DNA of 64,000 nucleotides, taken from contig WHTP01000005.1 of the NCBI GenBank assembly GCA_009377695.1, forward strand, positions 1 through 64,000. The letters run 5' to 3'. The notes under the pieces were generated by a model that saw only the letters and a list, made by a program, of their open reading frames with translations, made no database searches and had not been told where the DNA came from. The position numbers and the translations under genes are program-made. The first letter of the stretch is position 1. Each line of letters opens with the position of its first letter. Of this stretch, positions 19,895 through 28,830 are shown piece by piece. The stretch comes from Hyphomicrobiales bacterium (GTDB lineage Bacteria > Pseudomonadota > Alphaproteobacteria > Rhizobiales > Xanthobacteraceae).

Positions 19895-20385
19895 TGGCGA
19901 CGCTTGCCGAGCAAGCCACGGCGCTCCTCGACCTGTGCCGCCGGAGTAAGCTACGAATCGCGACCGCGGAGTCCTGCACCGGCGGCCTCATCGCGGCGAC
20001 GCTGACGGAAATCCCAGGGTCATCCGATGTCGTCGACCGCGCCTTCGTAACCTACAGCAACGAGGCGAAGCAGGCGATGTTGGACGTGCCCATCGCGACA
20101 CTGCGCCAGTTCGGTGCAGTGAGCCGCGAGACCGCCGAAGCGATGGCCACGGGCGCACTCGCGAACTCACCAGCCGAACTGGTGGTTTCGGTTACCGGAA
20201 TCGCGGGTCCCGGCGGTGGCTCGACGGACAAGCCCGTTGGGCTCGTTCATTTCGCAGCCGCCTCGAAACGGGGTCAATTGATTCATCACCAGCGCCGCTT
20301 CGGCGATATCGGCCGGTCCCACGTGCGGCAGGCTTCTGTCGTGGAGGCGCTCGCCATGTTGCGCGAGCTCGCCGAGGCGCACTAG
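19894..20385 (+). CDS. CinA C-terminal-domain protein / NMN deamidase
   Basis: 163 residues corresponding only to the CinA C-terminal domain (PncC-type nicotinamide mononucleotide amidohydrolase). Signatures are TAESCTGGLIAATLT, the YSNEAK loop and SVTGIAGPGGGS. The N-terminal molybdopterin-binding half of classical CinA is absent, as is usual for this single-domain type. ATG 19894 overlaps the ispDF stop, so the two are translationally coupled. Confidence 0.9.
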   Translation: MATLAEQATALLDLCRRSKLRIATAESCTGGLIAATLTEIPGSSDVVDRAFVTYSNEAKQAMLDVPIATLRQFGAVSRETAEAMATGALANSPAELVVSVTGIAGPGGGSTDKPVGLVHFAAASKRGQLIHHQRRFGDIGRSHVRQASVVEALAMLRELAEAH

Positions 20386-20394
20386 ACTAGCAAT

Positions 20395-20847
20395 TTAGCT
20401 GCGGTAGATGCGGTCTGCACGCTGCTCGAAGGCATGGGCGAAGCGCCGGAACGCGATATCGAACATCGAGCCCATCAAGATGCCCAGCATCCGGCTCCGG
20501 AACTCGTAGTCGATGAAGAATTCGACGTCGCAGAGGCGCTCGCCGATCGCGTGGAACGTCCATCGATTCTCCAGGTGACTGAACGGGCCCTCGAGATATT
20601 CGACCAGGATCTGCAGGTTAGGCCGGTCGAGCGTCACCCGGCTCGAAAACGCCTCGCGCACCAGCTTGTAGGCGACCGTCATGTCCGCAATGATGATCTC
20701 GACGCCCTCCGGCTCCTGGATTCGCTGCCGGACCTTGAGCGCACGGCACATCGGGACGAATTCGGGATAGCGCTCGACATCGGCGACAAGGTCGAACATG
20801 TCGGCAGCGGCATGCCGGACCCGGCGCTTGTCGGTGAAGCGCGGCAT
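20395..20847 (-). CDS. START/Coq10-like polyketide cyclase family protein (RatA type)
   Basis: 150 residues of the START-like Coq10/RatA family: PRFTDKRRVRHAAADMFDLVADVERYPEF-type N-terminus, then the LNGPF-equivalent EGPFSHLENRW. Homologues bind ubiquinone (Coq10) or the 50S subunit (RatA toxin). Alphaproteobacterial copies beside lipA are thought to be the Coq10-type respiratory chaperone. The ATG overlaps the stop of the upstream kinase-like gene (TGATG). Confidence 0.85.
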   Translation of the reverse strand: MPRFTDKRRVRHAAADMFDLVADVERYPEFVPMCRALKVRQRIQEPEGVEIIIADMTVAYKLVREAFSSRVTLDRPNLQILVEYLEGPFSHLENRWTFHAIGERLCDVEFFIDYEFRSRMLGILMGSMFDIAFRRFAHAFEQRADRIYRS

Positions 20848-21359
20848 CAGGAATGTCCGATCTGCAGGAGGAGGGTTTCGGTTTCGTGATCGGTGGTCAG
20901 TCGAAACAAGCGAAGATCAGGGCCGTACTTCGCAATGCCTTCCACAATACGTGGCCGATATTCGGTGTGAAATTTCCAGACAAAACGAAAGAACTCGAAA
21001 TCAATGCGTTCCGGGCAACCGTCAGGCCCATCCGGACGCGTGCGACCATACCCTATCAGCGTGCGCGTCAGCACGCGACGCATGCAAACATGGCGCGGAA
21101 AGTCGAGCCAAATCGCCGTATCGGCACGCGGCATCCGAAGATCGAAGGTGCTAGAATAGTTTCCATCCATGATCCAGTTAGACCCGGCAGCAAGCTCCGC
21201 AACTGTCTCGCGCCATGTCGTCATGTCAGGCAGCGTCCATTGTGGGCGCCAGAAATAGCGATCAAGATGGATGACTGGCAGCTTCAACACCGCAGCAAGC
21301 CGATTGGAAAACGTCGACTTGCCTGCACCGGCGCAGCCAAGCACGAGAACGCGACGCAT
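20847..21359 (-). CDS. P-loop adenylate kinase-like protein (FlaR/topology modulation family)
   Basis: 170 residues with Walker A VLVLGCAGAGKSTFSN at the very N-terminus, HLDRYFWRPQW and DGNYSST. This pattern is seen in 'DNA topology modulation protein FlaR'-like nucleotide kinases. ATG 21359 lies 7 nt after the lipA stop and gives the compact family N-terminus; upstream in-frame ATGs at 21389 and 21422 overlap lipA. Biological substrate unknown. Part of lipA-kinase-ratA. Confidence 0.8.
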   Translation of the reverse strand: MRRVLVLGCAGAGKSTFSNRLAAVLKLPVIHLDRYFWRPQWTLPDMTTWRETVAELAAGSNWIMDGNYSSTFDLRMPRADTAIWLDFPRHVCMRRVLTRTLIGYGRTRPDGPDGCPERIDFEFFRFVWKFHTEYRPRIVEGIAKYGPDLRLFRLTTDHETETLLLQIGHS

Positions 21360-21366
21360 TGGGTCA

Positions 21367-22329
21367 TCAGCCGCGCCGGTGGGCGGCATGGCGCGCGGCC
21401 TTGAGGCGGGCAAAATCCTCACCCGCGTGATGCGAGGAGCGCGTGAGCGGCGACGCCGAGACCATCAGGAAGCCCTTGGCATAGGCAATGGTCTCGTAGG
21501 CCTTGAATTCCTCCGGCGGCACGAAGCGCACCACCTCATGGTGCTTTCGCGTCGGCTGCAGATATTGGCCGATCGTGAGGAAATCGACGCCGGCGGCCCG
21601 CAAGTCGTCCATGACCTGCATCACCTCGTTCCGCTCTTCACCGAGCCCGACCATGATGCCGGACTTGGTGAACATCGTCGGGTCGATCTCCTTAACCCGC
21701 TGCAAGAGCCGGATCGACGCGAAGTAACGAGCGCCCGGTCGCACGGTGAGATATTTCGACGGCACTGTTTCCAGATTGTGGTTGAACACGTCCGGCTTGG
21801 CGGCGGCGACGGTTTCGACGGCGCCGTCTTTGCGCAGGAAATCGGGGGTCAGCACTTCGATCGTCGTTGTTGGACAGCGCGCGCGGATGGCGCGAATAGT
21901 CGCCGCGAAATGCCCTGCCCCGCCGTCATCAAGATCATCGCGATCGACCGACGTGATCACGATGTGCGCCAGGCCGAGCTTGGCGGTCGCCTCGGCGACG
22001 CGCACCGGCTCCGCGACGTCGAGCGCACTCGGCAGCCCGGTCTTGACGTTGCAGAACGCGCAGGCGCGCGTGCACGTGTCCCCCATGATCATGAAGGTCG
22101 CGTGCTTCTTCTCCCAGCACTCGCCGATATTCGGGCACCCGGCCTCTTCACACACGGTGTGCAGGCCGTTGTCGCGCACGATCCGTTGCGTCTCGGCATA
22201 GCCTTTCGAGACTGGCGCCTTGACGCGAATCCAATCCGGCTTCTTCGCGACCGGCGCGTCAGCGCGATGCGCCTTTTCGGGATGGCGCGAACGCTTGTCA
22301 GAGCTGATGGCGTCGAGCACGACAACCAT
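21367..22329 (-). CDS. lipA: lipoyl synthase
   Basis: 320 residues, radical-SAM enzyme inserting sulfur into protein-bound octanoyl groups. Both iron-sulfur cluster motifs are visible: [12 protein letters not shown] for the auxiliary cluster and CTRACAFC for the SAM cluster. GGAG lies 6 nt before ATG 22329. It follows the pyruvate dehydrogenase genes, whose E2 and E1-beta lipoyl domains are its substrates. Confidence 0.97.
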   Translation of the reverse strand: MVVVLDAISSDKRSRHPEKAHRADAPVAKKPDWIRVKAPVSKGYAETQRIVRDNGLHTVCEEAGCPNIGECWEKKHATFMIMGDTCTRACAFCNVKTGLPSALDVAEPVRVAEATAKLGLAHIVITSVDRDDLDDGGAGHFAATIRAIRARCPTTTIEVLTPDFLRKDGAVETVAAAKPDVFNHNLETVPSKYLTVRPGARYFASIRLLQRVKEIDPTMFTKSGIMVGLGEERNEVMQVMDDLRAAGVDFLTIGQYLQPTRKHHEVVRFVPPEEFKAYETIAYAKGFLMVSASPLTRSSHHAGEDFARLKAARHAAHRRG

Positions 22330-22399
22330 GGAATCTCCGCTGTTCGGAGTGTTAGGCCACCTCTACTTACGAAGCGGCCCGGCCCCCGGCAAGGCCCCG

Positions 22400-22460
22400 C
22401 TAGTGTCCCGATTCCGAAGTTCGTACCATTTCGCAGAGGACTTCTGAACCACCACACTAG
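22400..22460. repeat. CTAG-bounded repeat, chimeric short copy
   Basis: A 61-bp element bounded by CTAG at 22400-22403 and 22457-22460. The left half (tgtcccgattccgaagttcg) matches the 5' arm of hairpin 1 of the composite repeat. The right half (cttctgaaccaccaca) matches the 3' arm of hairpin 2. The middle of the composite has been lost. The right CTAG supplies the TAG stop codon of lpdA. Confidence 0.85.
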
Positions 22461-23878
22461 GCGTTCAGTACCCGCCCATACGCGTCCAGCACCGCCTCCT
22501 TCATCATTTCGGAGAGCGTCGGGTGCGGGAAAACGGTGTGCATCAGCTCTTCCTCGGTCGTCTCGAGGTTCATCGCAACCACGTATCCCTGGATCAGTTC
22601 AGTCACTTCCGCGCCCACCATGTGCGCGCCCAGGAGCTGACCGGTCTTCTTGTCGAAGATGACCTTGACCAAACCCTGGTCCTCCCCGAGCGCGATGGCT
22701 TTGCCATTCGCGGCGAATGGGAAGCGCCCGACGCGGACGTCGAGCTTCTTCTCCTTGGCGGCCTGCTCGGTCAGCCCGACCGACGCGATCTGCGGCGAGC
22801 AGTAGGTGCAGCCGGGAATGAGCAGCTTGTCCATCGGATGAGGATTGAGACCCTTGATCGCTTCGACGCAGATGACGCCCTCATGCTCGGCCTTATGCGC
22901 GAGCAGTGGCGGACCTGCCACGTCGCCGATGGCGTAGATGCCCGGCACGTTTGTGCGGCTGAGGCTGTCGACCACGACGGCGCCGCGCTCGGTCTTCACG
23001 CCGATTTTCTCAAGCCCGAGATTTTCGATATTACCGACGACGCCGACGGCGGAGATCACCCGCTCGACGGTGAGCGTCTGCGTACCGCCTTTGCCATCAT
23101 CGATGGTGGCGGTAACGCTGTCGCCCTTTTTTTCGAGCTTGGTCACCTTCGCGCCGGTCAGGATCTTGATACCCTGCTTTTCGAACGCCTTGCGCGCGAA
23201 CGCGGCAATCTCCGCATCCTCGACCGGCAGGATCTGCGGCAGCACCTCGACGATGGTCACCTCGGCGCCGAGCGTCCGGTAGAACGAGGCGAACTCGACT
23301 CCGATCGCGCCGGAGCCAATGACCAGGAGCGATTTCGGCATCCGCTCCGGGACCATGGCTTCGAAATAGGTCCAGATCAGCTTCTGGTCCGGCTCCAGGC
23401 CGGGCAACACGCGCGGCCGCGCGCCGGTCGCCAGAATGATGTGCTTGGCTTGATAGGTGCCCGGCCCCAGCGCGCCCTTCGGTGCCTCGGCCGTGCTGGC
23501 CTTGACCGAGACCTTGCCCGCCGCCTCGATCTCCGCTTCGCCCCAGATGACCGACACCTTGTTCTTCTTCATCAGGAAGCCGACGCCATCATTGAGACGC
23601 TTCGACACCGCACGTGAACGCTTGACGACCGCGCCCGGATCGAAGCTGACATTGTCGGCCTTGAGGCCATAGTCCTTGGCGTGCTGCAGGTAATGAAAAA
23701 TCTCGGCGGAGCGCAGCAGTGCCTTGGTCGGAATACAGCCCCAGTTGAGGCAGATGCCGCCGAGATGCGCGCGTTCGATGATCGCAGTCTTGAAGCCGAG
23801 CTGCGCCGCGCGGATAGCCGTGACGTAGCCGCCAGGCCCGGAGCCGATGATGATAACGTCGAAACTCGTATCAGCCAT
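22457..23878 (-). CDS. lpdA: dihydrolipoamide dehydrogenase (E3)
   Basis: 473 residues, FAD disulfide oxidoreductase closing the pyruvate dehydrogenase cycle. FAD-binding VIIIGSGPGGYVTAIRAAQ, redox-active GGICLNWGCIPTK, NAD-binding GSGAIGVEFASF and the C-terminal HPTLSE catalytic His are present. ATG 23878 (MADTSFDV) has GAGAGA upstream; the frame continues upstream without family similarity. Its stop codon lies in the boundary CTAG of the adjacent repeat. Confidence 0.96.
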   Translation of the reverse strand: MADTSFDVIIIGSGPGGYVTAIRAAQLGFKTAIIERAHLGGICLNWGCIPTKALLRSAEIFHYLQHAKDYGLKADNVSFDPGAVVKRSRAVSKRLNDGVGFLMKKNKVSVIWGEAEIEAAGKVSVKASTAEAPKGALGPGTYQAKHIILATGARPRVLPGLEPDQKLIWTYFEAMVPERMPKSLLVIGSGAIGVEFASFYRTLGAEVTIVEVLPQILPVEDAEIAAFARKAFEKQGIKILTGAKVTKLEKKGDSVTATIDDGKGGTQTLTVERVISAVGVVGNIENLGLEKIGVKTERGAVVVDSLSRTNVPGIYAIGDVAGPPLLAHKAEHEGVICVEAIKGLNPHPMDKLLIPGCTYCSPQIASVGLTEQAAKEKKLDVRVGRFPFAANGKAIALGEDQGLVKVIFDKKTGQLLGAHMVGAEVTELIQGYVVAMNLETTEEELMHTVFPHPTLSEMMKEAVLDAYGRVLNA

Positions 23879-23957
23879 ATCTCTCACGTCCACGCATGGG
23901 GATGAGTTGGTTTGCACGCCGCCAGGAACGGCGTCTGGGCGGGGCAATTGAGGGACA

Positions 23958-24464
23958 TTACAGGGGTTTGTCCAGCGCCGACTTCACGCAGTCGGCGTTG
24001 AGGTCGGCAAAGATGCGGTCGGCAGGCTCGAACAGCTCATCCAGGGCAGCGGGCGCCGTCTGCCGCGCGTCGGTGACCGCCTTGTCCACGGCCCTCGACA
24101 ATTCGGTGTAGCGAGCCCGGATCGCTTCGTCGCGCAGATTGGCGAGATAGGTCCCGAGCGCACCGAGCTTGGCAACCGCGTTCGCTGCTTCGATCTGTTC
24201 GGGGGTCATAGCGGCGCCACCAGCACTTGCATTCTCGCGGTTCCTGCTGACGACGGAGGCGCGGAACTTCGTCTGAAAATAGGCATCGATCACGTCCTTG
24301 CAAGTCCGCATATATTCGGTGCGGCCCACGTTGCGCTGGATGAGATCGACGAATAAGCCGTTGAGATAGCCGTTGTAGATCGACGCCACGAGCGACAGCG
24401 TTGCAATGAACATCGGAAAATAGGTGACGAGGATCGTCCGAACCCTGGTTTCACTTTCGCTCAT
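23958..24464 (-). CDS. hypothetical membrane-anchored protein
   Basis: 168 residues with one N-terminal membrane segment (about residues 11-35, TYFPMFIATLSLVASIYNGY). A mostly helical, charged domain follows, with cysteines in RTCKDVIDAY and NADCVKS. I do not recognise the family. It sits between pdhC/cupin and lpdA on the same strand. An in-frame ATG at 24488 is possible, but 24464 gives the more natural N-terminus. Confidence 0.65.
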   Translation of the reverse strand: MSESETRVRTILVTYFPMFIATLSLVASIYNGYLNGLFVDLIQRNVGRTEYMRTCKDVIDAYFQTKFRASVVSRNRENASAGGAAMTPEQIEAANAVAKLGALGTYLANLRDEAIRARYTELSRAVDKAVTDARQTAPAALDELFEPADRIFADLNADCVKSALDKPL

Positions 24465-24520
24465 GCTCAGACGTTTCCCGCCAGGCAATCAGGTCAAGAA
24501 ACGAGCAGCATAGCCGGAAA

Positions 24521-24865
24521 TCAAAGCGTCGTCGTCGCCTCGTAAAACGGTGCGACCACATTTTTGAAGCTGATCGCGACGGTGTCCTCGACGGCCATGG
24601 CAGAGTGCAGCACGTTCGATGGATGATAGCTGACCTCGCCGGGGCCAATGTCGTAGGTTTCGCCGTCGCAGGTCATGCGCATGCGGCCGGTGATCACATA
24701 GATCGCTTGCTCCTCCGGATGTTGGTGCGGCCGTGCGCTGTCGCCGGCGCGCCAATGCATCTTCATGACCTCGATCGACGAACCACGGACGACGGGCCCG
24801 CGCGCGTCGGAATGCGTCGGGGTCACCAGGTGATCCAGATTGCCGTCAAGCAGGACGCGAGGCAT
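24521..24865 (-). CDS. cupin-domain protein
   Basis: 114 residues, a single small cupin: HWRAGDSARPHQHPEEQAIYVITGRM with metal ligands H, H, E and the later His of HPSNVLHS. AAAGGAG lies 8 nt before ATG 24865. Single-domain cupins of this size include sugar isomerase-like and dioxygenase-like proteins; the substrate is unknown. Confidence 0.8.
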   Translation of the reverse strand: MPRVLLDGNLDHLVTPTHSDARGPVVRGSSIEVMKMHWRAGDSARPHQHPEEQAIYVITGRMRMTCDGETYDIGPGEVSYHPSNVLHSAMAVEDTVAISFKNVVAPFYEATTTL

Positions 24866-25137
24866 GGAAAGAGCTCCTTTAAATCGCTACTCTTGCACGT
24901 GAGTTTCAGGTCGGCAACGATCGGCCTCACCTTGGCGATTTGGTCGCGCAGCATGTCGCGGATTCGTTGGCGACCAGGTCTGCGCCGAAGCCGGCTTGCC
25001 AAGGAGCATCGAAGCACCCGGCGGCGTGGCGCCGGTCATCACCGGCGGCGCCTGACCCAGCCGGGGCTCGTCTTTCCAATCTGCATCCTCCCAAACGCGG
25101 CCCGTCTTGTGCGTCTGCAAATGGACTTTACACGGAC

Positions 25138-26544
25138 TTACACGACCATCATGACAGGATTTTCGATCAACGTCTTGAACGCGCCGATGAGTTCGGCGCC
25201 GAGCACGCCGTCGACTGCGCGATGATCGGTCGAAAGCGTGACCGACATCATCCAGGCCGGTTCGATCTTGCCGTTCTTGACGATCGCACGCTCCTCGCCG
25301 GCGCCGACCGCGAGAATGGTCGCATGCGGCGGGTTGATGACTGCGGCGAAATCCTTGATGCCGTACATGCCGAGGTTCGACACCGCGCTTGAGCCGCCCT
25401 GATATTCCTCGGGCTTGAGCTTCTTGGTGCGTGCGCGCGCGGCGTAATCCTTCATCTCGTTGGAGATCACCGACAGCGACTTCGACTCGGCATGGCGCAC
25501 GATCGGCGTGATCAGACCGCCCGGAATCGCCACTGCGACGCCGATATCGGAATGCTTGTGCTTGAGCATGCCGCCTTCGGTCCAGGTCACGTTGGCATCA
25601 GGCACGCGCTGCAGCGCCAGCGCCAACGCCTTAATGACGAAATCGTTGACGGACAGCTTGTAAGCGGGTTTGCCGTCCTTGTCCTTCGGCGCGGACGCGT
25701 TGATCTCTTCGCGCGCCGCCAGGAGCTTCCCGATATTGCAGTCGAGCGTCAGGTAGAAGTGCGGGATCGTCAGCTTGGCTTCGACCAGGCGCCGCGCGAT
25801 CACCTTGCGGATATTGTCGTGCGGAATGACCTCGTAGCTGTCGGGCGGAAACAACGCGCGGATCTTGTCGTCGGACGGCGCCTGGATCGGGAGCGGTGTC
25901 CCGGCCGCGGCGGCGGGCGCCGCGGCGAGCCCCTTGCCCGACTTCGCGGCCTCGACGTCGCGGGCGATGACCCGGCCATGCGGACCCGAGCCCTGGATAC
26001 GGCCGACCTCGATGCCGGCGTCCTTAGCAAGCCGCCGCGCCAGCGGCGATGCGAACACGCGGTTGGCGCCGTGCGTCGGCGCCGGACCTGGAGCCGCCGC
26101 CTTCGCTGGCGCTGAAGGCTGCGGGGTACGAGCCGCTGGCGGTGTCGGCGGCGGTGCAGCGGGCCTTGCCGGCTCCGCGGTCATGGCGGCGGGAGCAGCC
26201 TTGGCGGGAGCAGCCTTGGCGGGAGCAGCCTCCTTGGCGGGAGCAGCCTCCTTGGCGGGAGCAGCCTTGCCGACCGCCGAAACCGCGGCCTTCACATCCT
26301 CGCCTTCTGAGGCGAGCACCGCGATGAGCTGGTTGACCGCCACATCCTGGGTGCCTTCCGGCACGACGATCTTGGCCAGTACGCCGTCATCGATCGCTTC
26401 GTATTCCATCGTCGCCTTGTCAGTCTCGATCTCGGCAATGACGTCACCGGCCTTGACCGCATCGCCTTCTTTCTTGAGCCAACGCGCAAGGTTGCCCTTT
26501 TCCATCGTGGGCGACAGCGCGGGCATGAGGATGTTCACGGGCAT
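25138..26544 (-). CDS. pdhC: pyruvate dehydrogenase E2, dihydrolipoamide acetyltransferase
   Basis: 468 residues. One N-terminal lipoyl domain has the lipoylated Lys in ETDKATME. It is followed by an Ala/Pro/Lys-rich swivel linker (about 93-150), a peripheral-subunit-binding domain (FASPLARRLAKDAGIEV) and the catalytic core ending with STDHRAVDGVLGA. It transfers acetyl to CoA. The linker contains a DNA tandem repeat (26188-26268). It lies on the same strand as pdhA, pdhB and lpdA, with small genes in between. Confidence 0.96.
   Translation of the reverse strand: MPVNILMPALSPTMEKGNLARWLKKEGDAVKAGDVIAEIETDKATMEYEAIDDGVLAKIVVPEGTQDVAVNQLIAVLASEGEDVKAAVSAVGKAAPAKEAAPAKEAAPAKAAPAKAAPAAMTAEPARPAAPPPTPPAARTPQPSAPAKAAAPGPAPTHGANRVFASPLARRLAKDAGIEVGRIQGSGPHGRVIARDVEAAKSGKGLAAAPAAAAGTPLPIQAPSDDKIRALFPPDSYEVIPHDNIRKVIARRLVEAKLTIPHFYLTLDCNIGKLLAAREEINASAPKDKDGKPAYKLSVNDFVIKALALALQRVPDANVTWTEGGMLKHKHSDIGVAVAIPGGLITPIVRHAESKSLSVISNEMKDYAARARTKKLKPEEYQGGSSAVSNLGMYGIKDFAAVINPPHATILAVGAGEERAIVKNGKIEPAWMMSVTLSTDHRAVDGVLGAELIGAFKTLIENPVMMVV
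26188..26268. repeat. 15/18-bp tandem repeat inside pdhC linker
   Basis: Five head-to-tail units of ggcgggagcagcctt; units 3 and 4 carry an extra 3 nt. On the coding strand they encode the (K)AAPAK(E) steps of the inter-domain linker. All lengths are multiples of 3, so unit number could vary without a frameshift. Confidence 0.85.
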
Positions 26545-26587
26545 ATCGGTTTCAATCCCGGCGGTTCGGTCTTGGCTTGTTGCGTTT

Positions 26588-26637
26588 GAGCATGATCTTG
26601 TCCAAAAAATCGGTTCCCACTTTTTGGGATCATGCTC
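26588..26637. repeat. gagcatgatc-family palindromic repeat
   Basis: A near-perfect palindrome, gagcatgatc...gatcatgctc, with centre cggttcccac. It is the inverted-orientation relative of 10391-10439. It lies between pdhC and the upstream DUF5076 gene and could be a transcript-stability or termination hairpin. Confidence 0.75.
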
Positions 26638-26946
26638 TTAGCTGATCGCACTGGTGCTGCCGACATCGGTCGGCCGTGCCATTTCAGCGTCGTAGATCGT
26701 GCGGACGCGTTCGATCACTTGGTCCTGGGTCAGATTGCTCCCGGTCGCATAGATGCGCGCAATATGACGTGTCACATCGGCGAGCAACATCCCCCATGGG
26801 TCCGGATCGTCGAAGGCGCGGCGCAGCGAGACATGCAGGTCACCATCGACGACGACCGCGCGCAGCACTTCGACCCCACCCTGCTCAAGGGCGACCGGGG
26901 GAACATGGAGCGCGTCGAAAACGGGGGCTGAATTGTCCGGCGCCAT
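26638..26946 (-). CDS. DUF5076-like conserved hypothetical protein
   Basis: 102 residues, beginning MAPDNSAPVFDALHVPP. It has the pattern LEQGGVEVLRAVVVDGDLHVSLRRAFDDPDPWGMLLADVTRHIARIY-type, which from memory matches DUF5076 proteins found beside pdh genes in rhizobia. GGGGAGA precedes ATG 26946. Function unknown; it lies on the pdh strand between pdhB and pdhC. Confidence 0.7.
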   Translation of the reverse strand: MAPDNSAPVFDALHVPPVALEQGGVEVLRAVVVDGDLHVSLRRAFDDPDPWGMLLADVTRHIARIYATGSNLTQDQVIERVRTIYDAEMARPTDVGSTSAIS

Positions 26947-26963
26947 AGTCTCTCCCCTGTCAT

Positions 26964-27386
26964 CTATCCCTTGCATGGGTAGCTCGTGGTCAGGTGCGCG
27001 ACGAAGATCCGCGCGACATAGGCATTCGGCTTGGCTTTTGCGACGACGTTGTTCAGTTCGATCTCCAGCCACTCGAACGTTTGGGCGAGCGAGCCGCGGC
27101 TGCCTTCAGGCGGAAGGCAGAAGAGTCGTCCAAAACGATCGCCAGCAGCCTCCCCTTCTGAGCTCAAGAGGCCCTCGAACAGGCCGATGAGATAGTTCCG
27201 ATACGCAGTCGATGCCCAACCCGCATTCCGCGACACCCGTTGCAGCACGCGATAGGTCTCCACCGTCATCGGATGAAGGACACTCGTATGCGGCTGCAGA
27301 ACAATACTCGGCTCCGCAACGGCACGCACGGGCATCGTGAGACTCGCAATACAGATGACGCACAAGGCCGATGCGAGCATCCGCAT
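26964..27386 (-). CDS. small exported protein, possibly Rap1a/Tai-like
   Basis: 140 residues with a signal peptide (MLASALCVICIASLTMPVRA, cleavage near AVAEP). The mature part has FCLPPEG, LAQTFEWLEIEL and a C-terminal TTSYPC, resembling the CxP...YPC layout of Rap1a/Tai immunity-type proteins. That assignment is tentative. ATG 27386 lies 4 nt after the pdhB stop, so it is probably translated from the pdh transcript. No partner toxin is visible nearby. Confidence 0.65.
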   Translation of the reverse strand: MRMLASALCVICIASLTMPVRAVAEPSIVLQPHTSVLHPMTVETYRVLQRVSRNAGWASTAYRNYLIGLFEGLLSSEGEAAGDRFGRLFCLPPEGSRGSLAQTFEWLEIELNNVVAKAKPNAYVARIFVAHLTTSYPCKG

Positions 27387-27390
27387 GTCG

Positions 27391-28797
27391 TCACCGATAA
27401 CAGACAGCTTTCGCCGCCTCGACGACATCGGCGACCGACGGCAGCGTGAGCTTCTCCAGATTGGCGGCGTAGGGCATCGGCACGTCCTTGGAGGTGACGC
27501 GCAGCACCGGCGCATCGAGCCAGTCGAAAGCTTGCTCGACCACCTGGGCGGCGATCTCGGCGCCCACGCCCGATTGCCGCCATCCCTCTTCGACCGTGAC
27601 GATCCGGCCTGTCTTCTTCACCGACTCCACGATGGTATCGAGGTCCATCGGTTTGAGCGTCCGCAGGTCGATCACTTCGGCATTGATGCCGTCCTTGGCC
27701 AGTTCATCGGCGGCCTTGAGCGCATAAGTCATGCCCATGGACCAGGACACTAAAGTCACGTCGCTGCCGCTGCGCGCGATCCTGGCCTTGCCGATTGGGA
27801 CCACATAGTCGTCGAGCTTCGGCACCGGAAAATGGTGCCCATAGAGAATTTCGTTCTCGAGGAAGATGACGGGATTGGGATCGCGGATCGCCGATTTGAG
27901 CAGGCCCTTGGCATCGGCCGCCGTGTATGGCGCGATCACCTTGAGACCCGGAATGTGCGAGTACCAAGCCGTGAAGTCCTGGCTGTGCTGCGCGGCCACC
28001 CGCGCAGCTGGTCCGTTCGGACCGCGGAAGACGGCCGGCGTCGCCATCTGGCCGCCGGACATGTAACGCGTCTTCGCGGCCGAGTTGATGAGCTGATCCA
28101 TCGCCTGCATCGCGAAGTTGAAGGTCATGAACTCGACCACCGGCTTCAGCCCGGCCATCGCGGCGCCGATACCGACGCCGGCGAAACCATGCTCGGTGAT
28201 CGGCGTGTCGATCACGCGCTGGGCCCCGAATTCCTGCAGCAGCCCTTGAGTCACCTTGTAGGCGCCCTGATACTCCGCAACTTCCTCACCCATGACGAAC
28301 ACGTTGGGATCGCGGCGCATTTCCTCGGCCATGGCATCCCGCAAGGCCTCGCGGACCGTCATGTTCACGGTCTCGGTGCCGGCCGGAAGCTCGGCCTCGT
28401 CCGGGATCGCTTGTTTGGGCGCGGCAGGTGGTGCCTTGATCGCATCGCGCTCTTCGACGCGTGGCCGGGACTCCTCGACCTCCTCGGAGGTCGCCGGCTC
28501 ACTTGGGGCCTTGCGAGGCGCCGGCTTGGCGGATTTCAGCGAACCTGCGTCTTCCCCTTCCCCCAGAATCATCGCAATCGGCGTATTGACAGCGACGTCG
28601 ACGGTCCCCTCCGGCACCAGGATCTTGCCGAGCGTGCCCTCGTCGACCGCTTCAACCTCCATGGTTGCCTTGTCGGTCTCGATCTCGGCGATGACGTCGC
28701 CGGACTTGACCGCGTCGCCCTCTTTCTTGAGCCATTTGGCAAGGTTGCCCCTCTCCATGGTCGGCGAGAGCGCGGGCATCAGGACTTCGATCGGCAT
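27391..28797 (-). CDS. pdhB: pyruvate dehydrogenase E1 beta with N-terminal lipoyl domain
   Basis: 468 residues. Residues 1 to about 80 are a complete lipoyl domain ([15 protein letters not shown]), then a charged linker, then the transketolase-type E1-beta from about 140 ([35 protein letters not shown]). The lipoyl fusion on E1-beta is a known alphaproteobacterial trait. Immediately upstream (28831 on) is the CTAG repeat cluster, so the pdhB leader must either cross it or start within a few tens of bases. Confidence 0.96.
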   Translation of the reverse strand: MPIEVLMPALSPTMERGNLAKWLKKEGDAVKSGDVIAEIETDKATMEVEAVDEGTLGKILVPEGTVDVAVNTPIAMILGEGEDAGSLKSAKPAPRKAPSEPATSEEVEESRPRVEERDAIKAPPAAPKQAIPDEAELPAGTETVNMTVREALRDAMAEEMRRDPNVFVMGEEVAEYQGAYKVTQGLLQEFGAQRVIDTPITEHGFAGVGIGAAMAGLKPVVEFMTFNFAMQAMDQLINSAAKTRYMSGGQMATPAVFRGPNGPAARVAAQHSQDFTAWYSHIPGLKVIAPYTAADAKGLLKSAIRDPNPVIFLENEILYGHHFPVPKLDDYVVPIGKARIARSGSDVTLVSWSMGMTYALKAADELAKDGINAEVIDLRTLKPMDLDTIVESVKKTGRIVTVEEGWRQSGVGAEIAAQVVEQAFDWLDAPVLRVTSKDVPMPYAANLEKLTLPSVADVVEAAKAVCYR

Positions 28798-28830
28798 TGA
28801 GAGCGTTCCGTTGAGCGGATTCGAGTACTA

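Noticed and set aside
24866-25137. Possible small gene between pdhC and the cupin
   Set aside because: Short minus-strand frames (for example one containing ADLKLTCKSSDLKELF) look slightly protein-like but lack a start, ribosome-binding site or recognised family.
26638-28797. Suspected duplication of a lipoyl domain by assembly error in pdhB
   Set aside because: A lipoyl domain fused to E1-beta is normal in alphaproteobacteria, and the two lipoyl copies (pdhB, pdhC) differ at many positions.
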